Positions 8,593 to 17,221 are shown, counted from the stretch's first letter. The stretch is DNA of 64,000 bases from Poriferisodalis sp965208485 (GCF_965208485.1 NZ_OZ242344.1:62001-126000), one strand, 5' to 3'. The notes: generated by a model from the letters alone, not told the origin. A program made the numbers and translations.

Positions 8593-9550
8593 GAGCGTCA
8601 GCGGATAGGTGGTTCGGTGGGCTGCCAGCGGTTGCGGTGGTCGATGAGTTTGATGACGATGATGAGCGTTATGGCGAGGGCGAGTTGGGCGAGGCGGTGC
8701 TGGGGTTTGCGGTCGGTGTTGCGTCGTAGCTGCCCGTAGTTGGACAGCCAGGAGTTGGTGCGCTCCACTGTCCAGCGCAGCCCCATGGGGGCGGCGGCCG
8801 GTTTGGGGTCTGTGGTTGTGGGGGGCCGCTTGGCGGGCCGCTCGATGTCGGCGATGCCTGCTTTGTGGACGGCCCGGTCGACGCGGGCGCCGATGTAGCC
8901 GCGGTCGAGATGGACGGTTTCGATGTCGTGGTGCAGGCCTCGGCGTTCGATCTCGGCGAGGGTGGGCTCGAACAGCATGATGTCGTTGCGGTTCGCGCCG
9001 TCGGCGGCCCACGCGACCGGGGTGCCCGCCGCGTCGGTCGCCAGCGACCACTTCCAGCCCAGTTTCCGCCTGTCAACAGGGCTTTTGCCAGTCCCCGCCC
9101 CGCCGCAAGGGGCCTTGTGGACCGAGCCGTCGACGCACAGATCGGCGAGCCGCAGGCCCATGATGCGGTCCCACGCGGCGATCGCCTCGGCCGCGATGTG
9201 ATCGAACACCCCGGCGGCGACCCATTCGTCGCGGCGCGACCGCAGCGTCGTGTCAGACACCTCGCCGTCCAACAGGTGCTCAACGGACTCCCACGAGCAG
9301 CCCGTCACCAGCCTGATGATGATCCCCCGCAGGCACAGCCGATCCGATATCCGAGGCCGGTGACAGCCCAGCGGATGCGACCGGGGACGAGCCAACCGCG
9401 GCTCGACCGCAGCCCAGATGACATCCACCACCACCTTGCTCAAAGCGCGCATGATGAAACCGGCCTCCACGGTCGTCAAGTTCAGGACAACCCGACCAAT
9501 ACACCGGCGAACCAGACGACCCGTGGACGGCCGCCTATCCGCGCGGCCTC
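8593..9550. mobile_element. IS5-family insertion sequence
   Basis: The element is about 958 bp. Imperfect terminal inverted repeats contain GCGGATAGG near the left end (8601) and CCTATCCGC near the right end (9531-9539). The sequence TTA, or TTAG if one more base is counted, occurs directly outside both ends (8590-8593 and 9551-9554), as expected for the YTAR duplications of IS5-group elements. It carries one transposase gene and separates a MarR gene from the PHA promoter region. Confidence 0.85.
8598..9479 (-). CDS. IS5-family transposase
   Basis: A single-frame 293-residue DDE transposase. The N-terminal helical region (RPRISDRLCLRGIIIRLVTG, CSWESVEHLL) precedes the catalytic core: the first aspartate is in CVDGSVHKAPCGGAGTG, then TDAAGTPVAWAADGANRND, LDRGYIG, and the glutamate in RWTVERTNSWLSNYGQLRRN. 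No frameshift or stop is visible, so the copy may be active. The start may be 9479 or the internal methionine of MRALSKVVVDV. The stop lies 5 bp inside the left terminal repeat. Confidence 0.93.
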   Translation of the reverse strand: MTTVEAGFIMRALSKVVVDVIWAAVEPRLARPRSHPLGCHRPRISDRLCLRGIIIRLVTGCSWESVEHLLDGEVSDTTLRSRRDEWVAAGVFDHIAAEAIAAWDRIMGLRLADLCVDGSVHKAPCGGAGTGKSPVDRRKLGWKWSLATDAAGTPVAWAADGANRNDIMLFEPTLAEIERRGLHHDIETVHLDRGYIGARVDRAVHKAGIADIERPAKRPPTTTDPKPAAAPMGLRWTVERTNSWLSNYGQLRRNTDRKPQHRLAQLALAITLIIVIKLIDHRNRWQPTEPPIR

Positions 9551-9622
9551 TTAGCCGATCCGTCGTCTTGCCGCCAGCGAATCATTGCAGCATGTCACAC
9601 AGTCTTCTAGGTGAAGTGCTCT

Positions 9623-9668
9623 TTGCATTAAAGACGTGGCACCTATATAGTTGCATGGCGTCATGCAA
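9623..9668 (+). promoter_or_regulatory. PHA operon promoter with MarR-type palindromic operator
   Basis: TTGCAT (9623-9628) and TATAGT (9646-9651) with a 17-bp spacer form a strong promoter candidate. Overlapping its downstream edge is a perfect palindrome: TTGCATG (9651-9657), GCGT, CATGCAA (9662-9668), placed where a bound MarR dimer would block transcription initiation. The -35 box contains the same TTGCAT half-site. The phasin start codon is 117 bp downstream. Confidence 0.6.
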
Positions 9669-9785
9669 TTGAAGAGCGACGGAAACCGTCCCATCAGCTC
9701 ATCGATTCGCACCGGCAAGCGTCTCGCACGCTGCTGGACCTCGTGACATCACACCGGACACCCTCTTACTCCGGAGGAAACAGAT

Positions 9786-10181
9786 ATGGCCAAGCAGTGG
9801 CGTGAGATCTACAACGAGTGGGAGAAGGCCGTAGCGCCGGGTCTCCAGCAGTTCGCGGCATCAGACGGCTTCCGCGACTTCATGGCAGCGAGCGCCAAGG
9901 TCACCAACGCGCTGACTGCTGAATTCGAGCGTGCCAGCCGGCGGTGGCTGCACTTCTGGAACCTGCCTGCTGCCACTGACGTGCGCAAGCTGCGCCAGCA
10001 GGTCGCCGCGGTGGACCGTGAGCTGAAGAGTCTCAAGAACCTCGTGTTCGACGTGGTCGCCGCTGACACCGGACAGGCCACGAACGGCCAGTCCCAGACT
10101 GCCGCCAAGTCGACAGCCCGCAAGACCGTCGCGAAGAAGCCGGCTGCGCGCAAGCCCGCCGCTGCTGCCGAAGCGTCCTGA
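9786..10181 (+). CDS. Phasin-like PHA granule-associated protein
   Basis: A 131-residue protein with an amphipathic helical body (residues 1-90, MAKQWREIYNEWEKAVAPGL at the start, DVRKLRQQVAAVDRELKSL coiled-coil segment) and a Lys/Ala/Pro-rich tail (TARKTVAKKPAARKPAA) of the histone-H1-like type seen in PhaF/PhaM-like granule proteins that can contact DNA. A strong CCGGAGGAAA ribosome site precedes the ATG. It lies 28 bp before phaC, which supports a role in coating PHA granules. Confidence 0.85.
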   Translation: MAKQWREIYNEWEKAVAPGLQQFAASDGFRDFMAASAKVTNALTAEFERASRRWLHFWNLPAATDVRKLRQQVAAVDRELKSLKNLVFDVVAADTGQATNGQSQTAAKSTARKTVAKKPAARKPAAAAEAS

Positions 10182-10209
10182 CCGACCCGATTGAACCGAA
10201 GGAAGAGCC

Positions 10210-11361
10210 ATGTCTGCAAGCACGCTGATCAAGCCCAAGAACGGCGCTGACGCCAAGGGCCGATCGCCCTCCCACGACGCGGAGGTGCCCAACCTGTTCG
10301 CTCCGTTCGGCCCCGTCGCTGAAATGTGGGAGACCGGCATGCGACGCTGGTGGAACCTCACCCGCCATGTCATGGGCTTTGACCGTGCCCCCGTCGGCCA
10401 GACACCGCGCGACGCGGTATGGAGCAACGGCAAGGCCGTGCTCTACCGCTACCGCAGCGAGAACCCCACCGTGCGCCCGCCGATCCTGCTGGTGATGAGC
10501 TTGGTGAGCCGGTCGTTCATTCTGGACCTGCAGCCGGGCAACAGCTTCATCGAACGGCTCGTGGCCGAGGGATTCGACGTCTTCCTGCTCGACTGGGGCG
10601 TGCCCGACACCGAAGAGGCCAACAACACCCTCGAGACCTACTGTGACGACCTGCTGCCGCAGGCTGTCGCGAAGGTCAACCAGATGGGCGGCGAGGTCGG
10701 CGTCACCGTGTTCGGCTACTGCTACGGCGGCCTGCTGACGCTGCTGTATGCGGCCGGCCACCCCGACGATCCGATCCGCAACGTGGTCGTGATGGCCACC
10801 CCGGTGGACTTCACCAAGATGCCGACGGTGATGACCGGCGTCGGCAAGGGCGGCATCGATCCGTCGCACCTGATGGACTACACCGGCAACGTGCCCGCCG
10901 AGGCTGTGCGGGCATCGTTCACCCTGCTGACGCCCACCTCGGATCTCAGCACGGTGATGGACTTCTGGGAGCACCTCGACGACGACAAGTTCCTGAGCTC
11001 GTACCAAGCGATGACGTCATGGACCCGCAATCACATCCCGTTCCCGGGTGCCACGATGATCCAGACCGTCGAGATGTTCATCGAGGGCAACGGATTCATG
11101 AATGGCGACCTGATGCTGGGCGGTCGCAAACTGGACCTCGCCGACATCAAAGCGCCGTTCTTGAACGTGATCGCCGAGCGCGACCACATCGTGCCCCCCG
11201 AATCGACCTATGGACTTGAGAAGATGGTCGGCTCGAAGGACGCGACCGAGATGCGCTTGCCCGCCGGGCACGTCGGGCTGATTGTGGGCAACGGCGCTCG
11301 CAAGCGCTCCATCCCGTCGATGATCGGCTGGATGCTCGAGCACAGCGACGTCAAGGCCTAG
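10210..11361 (+). CDS. phaC: Poly(3-hydroxyalkanoate) synthase, PhaC
   Basis: A 383-residue cytoplasmic polymerase that joins 3-hydroxyacyl-CoA units into PHA. The modified lipase box is FGYCYGG with nucleophile C171; the charge relay is completed by D325 in AERDHIVPP and H354 in PAGHVGLIVG. Length and the short N-terminus are closest to class III PhaC subunits (about 355 residues), though no phaE partner is next to it. The granule protein upstream and patatin-like protein downstream form a likely operon. Confidence 0.93.
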   Translation: MSASTLIKPKNGADAKGRSPSHDAEVPNLFAPFGPVAEMWETGMRRWWNLTRHVMGFDRAPVGQTPRDAVWSNGKAVLYRYRSENPTVRPPILLVMSLVSRSFILDLQPGNSFIERLVAEGFDVFLLDWGVPDTEEANNTLETYCDDLLPQAVAKVNQMGGEVGVTVFGYCYGGLLTLLYAAGHPDDPIRNVVVMATPVDFTKMPTVMTGVGKGGIDPSHLMDYTGNVPAEAVRASFTLLTPTSDLSTVMDFWEHLDDDKFLSSYQAMTSWTRNHIPFPGATMIQTVEMFIEGNGFMNGDLMLGGRKLDLADIKAPFLNVIAERDHIVPPESTYGLEKMVGSKDATEMRLPAGHVGLIVGNGARKRSIPSMIGWMLEHSDVKA

Positions 11362-11390
11362 CCACGGTTCTCCGGGCCCCTCAGGGCGAA

Positions 11391-12425
11391 GTGACGCTCA
11401 TGGGCGAGAGCGCTGTCGGCGCACGCAGCCGGACCAGGCGAAGTGTTGCGCTGGTCATGGGTTCCGGCGGCATCGTCGGCGGGGCATTCCATGCCGGCGT
11501 GCTCAAGGCGCTCGAGGACGCCTGGGAGATTGATGCCCGCGAGGTCGGCCTGATCGTCGGCACCTCCGCGGGCTCCATCTCCGGCGCGCTGGTGGCAGCG
11601 GGTCTCAGCCCCAGCGATCTGTTCCGGCGCGAGACCCGCCAGCCGCTCAGTCCAGAGGGTGCTCGCCTGCTGGGAGCAGCGCGTGCGCGGCGAGGCCCCA
11701 AGCGCGATCCGATGGCAGCGTTCGGAGCGCCCATGGCCCCGCACGTGATGATGCTGGCTCTCGCGATGCCAGGCAGGGTGTCGCCCGGCACTGCCCTGGC
11801 GTCGATGCTGCCCTGTGGCAAGATCCCGACATCGCACGTGGCCGACATGGTGCACGGCCTGTTCGAAGACGTATGGCCGACCCGGTTGGATCTGCTGGTG
11901 CCGGTGGTCGAGCTCGACACGGGTCAGCGGGTGGTGTTCGATGCCACCGGGCCCGCGTCTCCGAGCGAGGCGGTCGCGGCGTCGTGCGCAGTGCCGGCGG
12001 TGTTCGAGCCCGTCGAGATCGACGGAACGTCGTACATCGATGCCGGCGTCCACTCGTCGGACAACCTCGATGTGCTGGGCGGCGAGCACTACGACCTCGT
12101 CGTGGTGAGCTCCCCGATGGGCATCGCCGGACCGCCGCTCGCGAGATGGCCGTTTGCGGCGCGGCCCCCGACGATGCCGATTGCCGCAGCCATGGAGTTC
12201 GGCGGGACAACACAGGCTTGGAACGCCCTGCGTGTGGCCAGCCGGATGGCGACCGAGTGCGAGCGACAGCGATTGACGGGGTGCAAGCGTGTGGAAATCG
12301 TCATGCCGGAATCGGCGGATCTCGATGCCATGGGCAACAACCTGCTGGACCCGCGGCGCCGACCCGCCGTGGCTCTGCAGGCGTATGCCACCGCCTCCGA
12401 GCAATTCGCGGCGCATCCCCTGTAG
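11391..12425 (+). CDS. Patatin-like phospholipase family protein
   Basis: A 344-residue serine hydrolase of the patatin fold. The oxyanion-hole motif is GSGGIVGGAFHAGVLKAL, the nucleophile is in GTSAGS (about residue 64), and the dyad aspartate lies in YIDAGVHSSDN (DAG in place of the usual DG[GA]). Two start codons are possible, GTG 11391 and ATG 11400. It follows phaC by 29 bp; an acyl-ester hydrolase here could act on granule lipid or on polymer, but that is inference. Confidence 0.9.
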   Translation: MTLMGESAVGARSRTRRSVALVMGSGGIVGGAFHAGVLKALEDAWEIDAREVGLIVGTSAGSISGALVAAGLSPSDLFRRETRQPLSPEGARLLGAARARRGPKRDPMAAFGAPMAPHVMMLALAMPGRVSPGTALASMLPCGKIPTSHVADMVHGLFEDVWPTRLDLLVPVVELDTGQRVVFDATGPASPSEAVAASCAVPAVFEPVEIDGTSYIDAGVHSSDNLDVLGGEHYDLVVVSSPMGIAGPPLARWPFAARPPTMPIAAAMEFGGTTQAWNALRVASRMATECERQRLTGCKRVEIVMPESADLDAMGNNLLDPRRRPAVALQAYATASEQFAAHPL

Positions 12426-12511
12426 CCAGAGTCTCCGGCGCGTGCGCCGCCCGAGGCGACTTGGCGGCCGCGCCTGAGAACCCTGCCGCCGCCCGGGCCT
12501 AGAGTCGCGGC

Positions 12512-14110
12512 GTGCCTGCAGGCAACGAACCGCCCACCGGATTGACTGGCACCGGCCGGCCGAGCTTGGCCGACGGCCTGGTGGCCTTCGTCAAGCGTGA
12601 CTGCCCCACCTGCCGCGATGTCGAACCGGTGCTGGCGGAACTCGTCGATCACGCCATGCGCAGCGGCACGCGCCTGACGGTCTTCACCCAAGACGACCCC
12701 GAGTTCATGGCTGTGCTCAATGGACCACACGCGAATGTCGTCCACGACGAAGATCTCGCAGCGTCGTGGCATCACGAGATCGAGACCGTGCCGACACTGA
12801 TGGCAGTGATGGAAGGTCGGGAGATGGCTCGCACGGTCGGCTGGGACCGGCGCAGCTGGGAAGCCCTGAGCGGCACCGACGGCTTGGGCCTTCATCTGGC
12901 CGAGATGCGGCCAGGCTGCGGCTCGATATCGGTCGATCCGCTGCTGGCCGACGAGCTGGCGCTGCGATTCGGCGCCACGACGTTCGCGAGCTGCCGGGTC
13001 GAACTGGCGACCGCAGAGGATCCCGTCGAGGCGGCCTACGACCGCGGCTGGTCGGACGGGCTGCCGGTGGTGCCGCCCACCGAGGCACGTGTCGCGGCGA
13101 TGCTGGCGGGAACGTCGCGGGCGCCGGACGAGATCGTGGCCGTGGTGCCGCCTGCGCTGGCCCCCTGCACGGTCGAGAAGGTGGCAGTCAACGCAGTGAT
13201 GGCCGGATGCAAGCCTGAGTATCTGCCAGTGGTGCTGGCCGCCGTGGAGGCTGCGTGCACTGACACGTTCAACATGCACGGACTGCTGTGCACGCTGTGG
13301 TTCTCCGGGCCGATCGTGATCGTGAACGGCCCGATTCGCCGTCGCATCGGCATGAACACCGACAAGAACGCGCTGGGTCAAGGCAACCGGGCCAATTCCA
13401 CCATCGGCCGGGCGCTGCAACTCGTGATCCGCAACGTGGGCGGGGGCAAGCCGGGCATCGGCGGCATCGACCGCTCAGCGCTCGGATCGCCTTCGAAGGT
13501 GGGCTGGTGCTTCGCCGAGGACGAGGAAGGCCTGCCCGACGGTTGGCCCTCTCTGTCGATCAGCCGGGGCTTCGGCCCCGGCCAGGACACGGTGACGCTG
13601 TTCGCCGGCCACGGCCCGATCGGCTGCATCGATCAGGTGTCACGGACGCCCGACTCGCTGATCCGCACGATTGCCCAGCAGTTGATGTGCGTGGGCAATC
13701 GCAAGCTGCCAACCGAGGCGATGCTGGTGATGACGCCCGAGCACATGTCGACGTTCGCTGATTCGGGATGGACCAAAGAGCGCTTTCACGAAGAGCTCGA
13801 GCCGCTGTTGCAGATGGACCTGGACTTCGCGGTGAGCGGGGCCGGCGGCATCGCCGAGGGGCTGCCCGAGGGCTTCGTGCAGCAGCTCCGGGGCACCGAG
13901 GTCGCCGGCAACCAGAGCGGCTCGGTCGACGGCGGCCTCGTGTTCGGCTCGGCTGGAGGCGCCGCCGGCGGGAGCCTGCGCAAGCTGCCGCCGTGGTCGC
14001 CCATGGTGGTGCGCGCCGGCGGGGGAGCGGGCGGCTTCAGCGCCATCATCGAAGGCTGGGTGCCCGGGGCCAAGGGCAGCACCCCGATCACCCATCCGAT
14101 CACCCCCTAG
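12512..14110 (+). CDS. Thioredoxin-fold (CPTC) domain fused to a large conserved domain of unknown function
   Basis: A 532-residue protein. Residues about 25-115 form a thioredoxin-like domain with the redox motif CPTC (residues 31-34) and a cis-proline segment ETVPTLMAV. The larger C-terminal part begins with AYDRGWSDGLPVVPPTEARV and contains many Gly-rich segments (GQGNRANSTIGRA, RNVGGGKPGIGG). This combination resembles proteins annotated as UGSC-family (seleno)proteins; I am not certain of that assignment, and no catalytic function is known to me. The TAG stop falls in the terminal CTAG of the next palindromic element. Confidence 0.75.
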   Translation: MPAGNEPPTGLTGTGRPSLADGLVAFVKRDCPTCRDVEPVLAELVDHAMRSGTRLTVFTQDDPEFMAVLNGPHANVVHDEDLAASWHHEIETVPTLMAVMEGREMARTVGWDRRSWEALSGTDGLGLHLAEMRPGCGSISVDPLLADELALRFGATTFASCRVELATAEDPVEAAYDRGWSDGLPVVPPTEARVAAMLAGTSRAPDEIVAVVPPALAPCTVEKVAVNAVMAGCKPEYLPVVLAAVEAACTDTFNMHGLLCTLWFSGPIVIVNGPIRRRIGMNTDKNALGQGNRANSTIGRALQLVIRNVGGGKPGIGGIDRSALGSPSKVGWCFAEDEEGLPDGWPSLSISRGFGPGQDTVTLFAGHGPIGCIDQVSRTPDSLIRTIAQQLMCVGNRKLPTEAMLVMTPEHMSTFADSGWTKERFHEELEPLLQMDLDFAVSGAGGIAEGLPEGFVQQLRGTEVAGNQSGSVDGGLVFGSAGGAAGGSLRKLPPWSPMVVRAGGGAGGFSAIIEGWVPGAKGSTPITHPITP

Positions 14111-14215
14111 TGCGGTGTCCACATGCCTACGCATGGTGATACCGAATCAAGACACTGGAACTGCGGGCAAATCTGAAGTTCGCAAGCGCGCGAACGTTTG
14201 AGGACACCGCTCTAG
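14107..14215. mobile_element. MITE-like palindromic element, CTAG-bounded
   Basis: Terminal inverted repeats CTAGTGCGGTGTCC (14107-14120) and GGACACCGCTCTAG (14202-14215) differ at one position. An internal hairpin pairs GTTCGC with GCGAAC near 14179-14195. The element is 109 bp without coding capacity. Its left CTAG supplies the stop codon of the upstream gene. It fills most of the gap before secG. Confidence 0.65.
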
Positions 14216-14277
14216 CGGCTCGCCCGCTTCAGCAGCGCACAGGGAGTCTGCACGAGGCGCCGGTAGCCTCAAGTCTC

Positions 14278-14508
14278 GTGATGGTGTGGATCATCGGCGC
14301 GATACACTTGTTGTCGGCATTCGGGCTGATCGGTCTCGTGCTGCTGCACAGCGGCCGTGGCGGCGGGGTGTCCGACATGTTCGGCGGCACGGTGGGATCC
14401 ACCGCCGCGGGTTCGACCGTCGCCGAGAAGAACCTGAGCCGCATCACGGTGGTGGTGGCAGTCTCGTTCGGCTTCACCACGCTGATACTCGGCTTGCTGC
14501 TCGCCTGA
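14278..14508 (+). CDS. secG: Preprotein translocase subunit SecG
   Basis: A 76-residue membrane protein with two transmembrane helices (about 3-22 and 55-75) joined by the family loop LLHSGRGGGVSDMFGG. It stabilises the SecYEG channel. In actinobacteria secG normally follows tpiA directly; here about 10 kb of other genes lies between, so the ancestral cluster has been expanded. The start is the GTG at 14278. Confidence 0.93.
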   Translation: MMVWIIGAIHLLSAFGLIGLVLLHSGRGGGVSDMFGGTVGSTAAGSTVAEKNLSRITVVVAVSFGFTTLILGLLLA

Positions 14509-14572
14509 ACTGTCGTCGTTTCGGCGAGACACGGCGCGTAGCGTTCGAGGCACCTGCGACGAAGGAGCCCCG

Positions 14573-15409
14573 ATGGTACGTCACGCGATCAAGACCCCGC
14601 CGCACCACGCCACCTGGCCGGAGTTCCTCACCCTGTGGCAGCTTGCCGACGAGATGGAGGTCATCGAGTCGGTGTGGAACTGGGACCACTTCTACCCGTT
14701 GGCACCGCCGTATGACGGTCCCGACCTCGAGGGCTGGACGATGCTGGCGGCGCTGGCCCAGGCGACCGAGCGTGTCCGCATTGGCGCCATGGTCAACGGC
14801 ATGCACCACCGTCACCCGGCAGTGACCGCCAACATGGCAGCCACACTGGATCACATCTCCAATGGCCGCTTCGAGCTGGGGATGGGCGCGGGCTGGAACT
14901 TCATGGAGAGCGATGCTTACGGCATCGATCTCGGCCCGTTGCGGGACCGCTCGGACCGCCTCGAGGAGGGCATGGAGGTGATCGTCAGCCTGCTGACCAA
15001 CAAGACGACGACGCACAAGGGCCGCTTCTACGATCTGACCGACGCGTGGTGCGAGCCCAAGCCGGTCCAGGACCGCATCCCGATCGTCATCGGCGGGTCC
15101 GGCCGGGTGCGGACGCTGCGCACCGTTGCGAAGTACGCCGACCAGTGGGACATGCTCTTCCCGGACGATGTGGCCGATTGGCAAGAGCTGGACGGGGTGC
15201 TGCGGGCGCTCTGCGAGCGTGTCGGCCGTGACGAGGCCGAGATCGACCGGTCCATCCACCTGAGCCTCGAAGCAGGGGATGCGGGCAAGGCGGCGGCCAC
15301 GGCGCAGGAGTTCTTCGACGCCGGCGTCGACATCGTCGTGTGGTCGTGGCGGGGCGAGCTCGATCCGGGCCGCCTGGACGCGCTCGCGACTGCCATCGAC
15401 GAGGTTTGA
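14573..15409 (+). CDS. LLM-class flavin-dependent oxidoreductase
   Basis: A 278-residue luciferase-like monooxygenase fold protein, probably using F420 or FMN. Typical blocks are ESVWNWDHFYPLAPP near the N-terminus, ATERVRIGAMVNGMHHRHPA, GRFELGMGAGWNFMESDAYG and IPIVIGGSGRVRTLRTVAKY. Length fits F420-dependent LLM enzymes. A GAAGGAGCCCCG ribosome site precedes the ATG. The substrate cannot be predicted. The gene ends about 80 bp before tRNA-Leu. Confidence 0.92.
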   Translation: MVRHAIKTPPHHATWPEFLTLWQLADEMEVIESVWNWDHFYPLAPPYDGPDLEGWTMLAALAQATERVRIGAMVNGMHHRHPAVTANMAATLDHISNGRFELGMGAGWNFMESDAYGIDLGPLRDRSDRLEEGMEVIVSLLTNKTTTHKGRFYDLTDAWCEPKPVQDRIPIVIGGSGRVRTLRTVAKYADQWDMLFPDDVADWQELDGVLRALCERVGRDEAEIDRSIHLSLEAGDAGKAAATAQEFFDAGVDIVVWSWRGELDPGRLDALATAIDEV

Positions 15410-15449
15410 ATCCCACCGGACGTTCGGGACGGCAGCGCTATGCTGATGC

Positions 15450-15486
15450 GCCCCGAAATGGCTGGGTAGACGATTGTTTCGGGGGC
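15450..15486 (+). terminator. Hairpin between the LLM gene and tRNA-Leu
   Basis: GCCCCGAAA (15450-15458) pairs with TTTCGGGGGC (15477-15486) with one bulged base and an 18-nt loop. It could separate the LLM transcript from the tRNA gene. There is no following T run, so the call is weak. Confidence 0.3.
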
Positions 15487-15490
15487 TTCA

Positions 15491-15574
15491 GTCGGAGTGG
15501 CGGAATTGGCAGACGCGCTAGATTAAGGATCTAGTGCCCGAAAGGGTGTGGGGGTTCAAGTCCCCCCTCCGACA
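15491..15574 (+). tRNA. tRNA-Leu, anticodon AAG
   Basis: The 84-nt sequence folds as a class II tRNA: acceptor arms GTCGGAG and CTCCGAC with discriminator A, D-arm GGCGGAATTGGCAGACGC, anticodon stem CTAGA/TCTAG with loop TTAAGGA (anticodon AAG, reading CUU), a long variable arm, and T-arm GGGGGTTCAAGTCCCCC. The CCA end is not encoded. An integrase gene starts 147 bp downstream, so this tRNA is the likely attachment site of an integrative element. Confidence 0.93.
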
Positions 15575-15720
15575 CCCGGAAACCATGTCAGGGATTCCCA
15601 GAAGTTCCCAAAGACACTGGTCAGAGGCAGTTTTGAGATTGCGGCCTCTCGGCAGTTCCCCCCTGTTACAGTCAGTTCCCACCTGAAGGGGGAACGGTTC
15701 CCCCCTCAGCAGGCGCCGAG

Positions 15721-16878
15721 GTGGAGGCCATGGGGAATCTGTCGGCCGAGACCGTTGAGCACGCACCGCGCGGCAAGCACTCGGACGGCGATGGGCTGAG
15801 CTTGGTGGTCAAACCGAGCGGAGCGCGGAGCTGGGTCGTGCGCGTGAGCGTGAATGGCCGCAAGCGCGACATCGGGATCGGGCCGTGGCCGGCGGTCGGG
15901 CTCGCGGTCGCAAGACAGCGACGCGACGAGATCAAAACTGACGCGAAGGCGGGCCGGGACCCGACCACTCAGCGCTCCGATGTCCCGACCTTCGGGCAGG
16001 CTGCCGAGCGAGTCTGCGACATGATGAGGCCGACTTGGCGGGACCCTCGCCACGGCGACATCTGGCTCGGAAGGCTCCGCAAGCACGCTGCCCCGCTCTG
16101 GCACATGCGCGCCGATCGGATCACCCGGTCCGACGTGCTGGCCGTGCTGCATCCCATCTGGCACTCCAAGCCCGAGATCGCACGACGGATCCGTCAAGGC
16201 ATCCGCAAAGTGCTCGGTTGGGTCATGGCTCATCACGAGCACATGCTCGCCAACGCAGCGGGGGAGGGAATCGACGCGGCGCTCCCGCGCACCCCAAAGG
16301 TCGCGAATCACCAGCGGGCGATCCACTACGACGACGTGCCCGAGGCCATGTGTCGTATCGAGCACTCTGAAGCGTCGCCCGCGTCGAGACTGTGCCTCCA
16401 GTTCCTGATTCTCACAGGCGTGCGCAGCGGGGAAGCTCGTGGCGCACGGTGGTCCGAGATTGACCCCGATGCCACCTGGACGATCCCCGCCGACCGCATG
16501 AAAGGCGGCAACGCTGAGCACCGGGTCCCGCTGTCCAAGCAGGCTCTCGACGTGCTGACTGAGGCGCGTGAGCTCGACGACGGTTCCGGCCTGATCTTCC
16601 CTAGCCCGCTTCGGCACGGCCGCGAGTTGAGCTGGCAAGCGCTTCTGAAGGTGCTTCGCACGAATGGCGTCGACTCAACTGCGCACGGGTTCCGGACGTC
16701 GCTGCGGCAGTGGCTCCTGGAGTGCTCAGGTGCATCGTGGGCAGTGGCGGAAGCGTGCCTCGCCCACACACTCGGCAACAGCGTCGAACGCGCCTACGTC
16801 CGGCAGGCGGACCTGTTCGACCAACGTCGCCAGGTCATGTCCGACTGGGCCAACTTCGCCACCTCGTCACTGCCCTGA
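15721..16878 (+). CDS. Tyrosine recombinase, P4-type integrase
   Basis: A 385-residue site-specific recombinase. The N-terminal arm-binding domain has the DUF4102-like GLSLVVKPSGARSWVVRVSV segment; the catalytic residues are the first Arg in LTGVRSGEARGARW, His-x-x-Arg in AHGFRTSLRQW, the later histidine in CLAHTLG, and the nucleophile Tyr in ERAYVRQADLFDQR. All look intact. Its position just after tRNA-Leu is typical of an island integrase. No excisionase gene and no second copy of the tRNA 3' end were found in the window. Confidence 0.93.
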   Translation: MEAMGNLSAETVEHAPRGKHSDGDGLSLVVKPSGARSWVVRVSVNGRKRDIGIGPWPAVGLAVARQRRDEIKTDAKAGRDPTTQRSDVPTFGQAAERVCDMMRPTWRDPRHGDIWLGRLRKHAAPLWHMRADRITRSDVLAVLHPIWHSKPEIARRIRQGIRKVLGWVMAHHEHMLANAAGEGIDAALPRTPKVANHQRAIHYDDVPEAMCRIEHSEASPASRLCLQFLILTGVRSGEARGARWSEIDPDATWTIPADRMKGGNAEHRVPLSKQALDVLTEARELDDGSGLIFPSPLRHGRELSWQALLKVLRTNGVDSTAHGFRTSLRQWLLECSGASWAVAEACLAHTLGNSVERAYVRQADLFDQRRQVMSDWANFATSSLP

Positions 16879-16921
16879 GTCTGGCCGAGGCGACCCTAGA
16901 AACATGGTTTCGCATGGCGAA

Positions 16922-17177
16922 CTAGATGGTTAGTTCCAAGGGGTCAGTGCAAACATCTATAGTGAAAGATACTGAAATATACGCAAAGGATATTGAGCGC
17001 TCAGGAACACGGGCGCGAGCAGCGGATGTCCGAGCCGGAGCTGAGCCGGAGCGCAAGGTCGGCAACGGACTCAGGAGCCGAGCAACCCGCGATACGGAAG
17101 TCATCGATGTCTCTCGATTCTTCTTGGTCTATTGCACACTCAGGTTTCCAGCGCCAACCTTGGAACTAATCATCTAG
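16922..17177. mobile_element. 256-bp element with 20-bp terminal inverted repeats and an internal ORF
   Basis: CTAGATGGTTAGTTCCAAGG (16922-16941) is repeated in inverted orientation at 17158-17177 with one mismatch. An 83-codon frame (16926-17177, plus strand) begins with the ATG in the left repeat and ends at the TAG of the right repeat; its product (DTEIYAKDIERSGTRARAAD near the start) matches nothing I recognise and may be chance. The left part is clearly more AT-rich than its neighbours. Best read as a MITE or a very small mobile cassette. Confidence 0.7.
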
Positions 17178-17221
17178 GTGATGGAGACGGTATGGGCTTC
17201 CCCCCAATTGTGGAGGGTTGG

